The translations under genes were made by a program, and so were the position numbers. DNA of 64,000 bases from Deinococcus sp. QL22. GTDB taxonomy: Bacteria; Deinococcota; Deinococci; Deinococcales; Deinococcaceae. The notes under the pieces are model-generated. The model saw only the letters and a program-made list of their open reading frames with translations, did no database searches and was not told the origin of the DNA. The first letter of the stretch is position 1. Each line of letters begins with the position of its first letter. Positions 63,653 to 64,000 of this stretch are shown here, in pieces. The DNA is taken from NCBI RefSeq assembly GCF_023370075.1, contig NZ_CP097153.1:248001-312000 (forward strand), given 5' to 3'.

Positions 63653-64000
63653 ATGACGACCATGACTCAGCCCGGCATCATTCACCCCACTTCTCCGGCC
63701 AGCGAATATGATCTGTCCGGCATCATGGGTGCCCTCTACGGCGACGGCATCCTTGGCCTGAAGGGAGCCTTTTCCCGCGAGTGGGCGCAGCACCTCGGTG
63801 AAGACATCGCCGTGCTGTACGAGGCGGCTCTCAAGCGTCCGGGCGGCGCGGTGGGGCGCGGCACCAACCGCCATTACGTCGAAATTCACCCCGAAACGGT
63901 GCGCGGCTTTACTGAACTCGTAACGCATCCCTGGGTGCATACCGTGTGCGCCAGCGTCCTGGGGCCAGAATACAAGATCGTCGAAATCGGCTTCGACGTG
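63653..64000 (+). CDS. Phytanoyl-CoA dioxygenase-family protein, partial (window end)
   Basis: 116 codons from ATG 63653 (MTTMTQPGIIHPTSPASEYD) with AAAGGAGA upstream, cut by the window edge. Family-like start: SGIMGALYGDGILGLKGAFS, REWAQHLGEDIAVLYEAALK, NRHYVEIHPETVRGFTELV. The iron-binding H-x-D motif lies beyond the window. A possible -10 TAAACT is at 63608-63613. It lies 91 bases downstream of the sugar importer on the same strand and could be co-transcribed, for example to modify the imported sugar; that link is an inference. Confidence 0.85.
   Translation, partial: MTTMTQPGIIHPTSPASEYDLSGIMGALYGDGILGLKGAFSREWAQHLGEDIAVLYEAALKRPGGAVGRGTNRHYVEIHPETVRGFTELVTHPWVHTVCASVLGPEYKIVEIGFDV

Overview
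The window is high-GC, densely coded DNA of a Deinococcus-type bacterium. Evidence: the kdp, glgC, XPB-helicase and LivKHMGF protein sequences have Deinococcus-like character, and about ten genes have a TANNNT box only 5 to 7 bases before the start codon and no Shine-Dalgarno, the leaderless-promoter layout known in Deinococcus. Iterons and a broken plasmid replication gene in the middle show that part of the window derives from a plasmid or secondary replicon. No rRNA, tRNA or CRISPR array was seen.

Layout. 1-7541: potassium system, with kdpF, a second micropeptide, kdpA, kdpB, kdpC and kdpD (cut by the window edge) on the minus strand, facing a divergent histidine kinase / NarL-type regulator pair that may replace KdpE. 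7575-11885: secreted C39-like TPR protein, aldo/keto reductase, metallo-beta-lactamase-fold hydrolase, and a decayed quinone-oxidoreductase pseudogene. 12074-14550: frameshifted replication initiator, eight iterons in two clusters, and a small membrane protein between them. 14795-24662: the most unusual region, a RiPP-like locus with HprK-like kinase, PqqD-like protein, a nucleotidyltransferase/lasso-B2 fusion, a Tat-exported periplasmic-binding protein, three tandem phage-tail-collar proteins, two related lipoproteins (one a beta-helix) and a lasso-type leader peptide precursor. No lasso cyclase is present.

25143-28866: a GGDEF/EAL signalling protein and a broken IS982-type element. 29065-33557: an XPB-type helicase operon with a free-standing small domain and a helicase-associated WYL-like protein. 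33855-40457: GntR regulator and a branched-chain-amino-acid-type ABC transporter with two binding proteins. 41003-42380: NPCBM lipoprotein with its own promoter and a hairpin. 42424-44690: eutBC. 44870-47377: ABC exporter and PAP2 phosphatase. 47694-49021: glgC with a possible coupled leader peptide. 49303-54636: two phytochrome-like kinases, an Rcp1-type regulator, a DUF4174 protein, a membrane protein and a YidD-like protein. 54667-58329: type IA topoisomerase with a basic tail, and a repeat-containing secreted protein. 58840-64000: a YtfQRT-YjfF-type sugar importer followed by the start of a phytanoyl-CoA dioxygenase-family gene.

How the parts work together: the Kdp genes form a high-affinity K+ pump with its own sensors. 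The two ABC import operons take up amino-acid-like compounds and a furanose-like sugar. eutBC would release acetaldehyde and ammonia from ethanolamine. The 14.8-24.7 kb locus probably makes and exports or displays a modified peptide together with surface proteins; that is an inference from gene content only.
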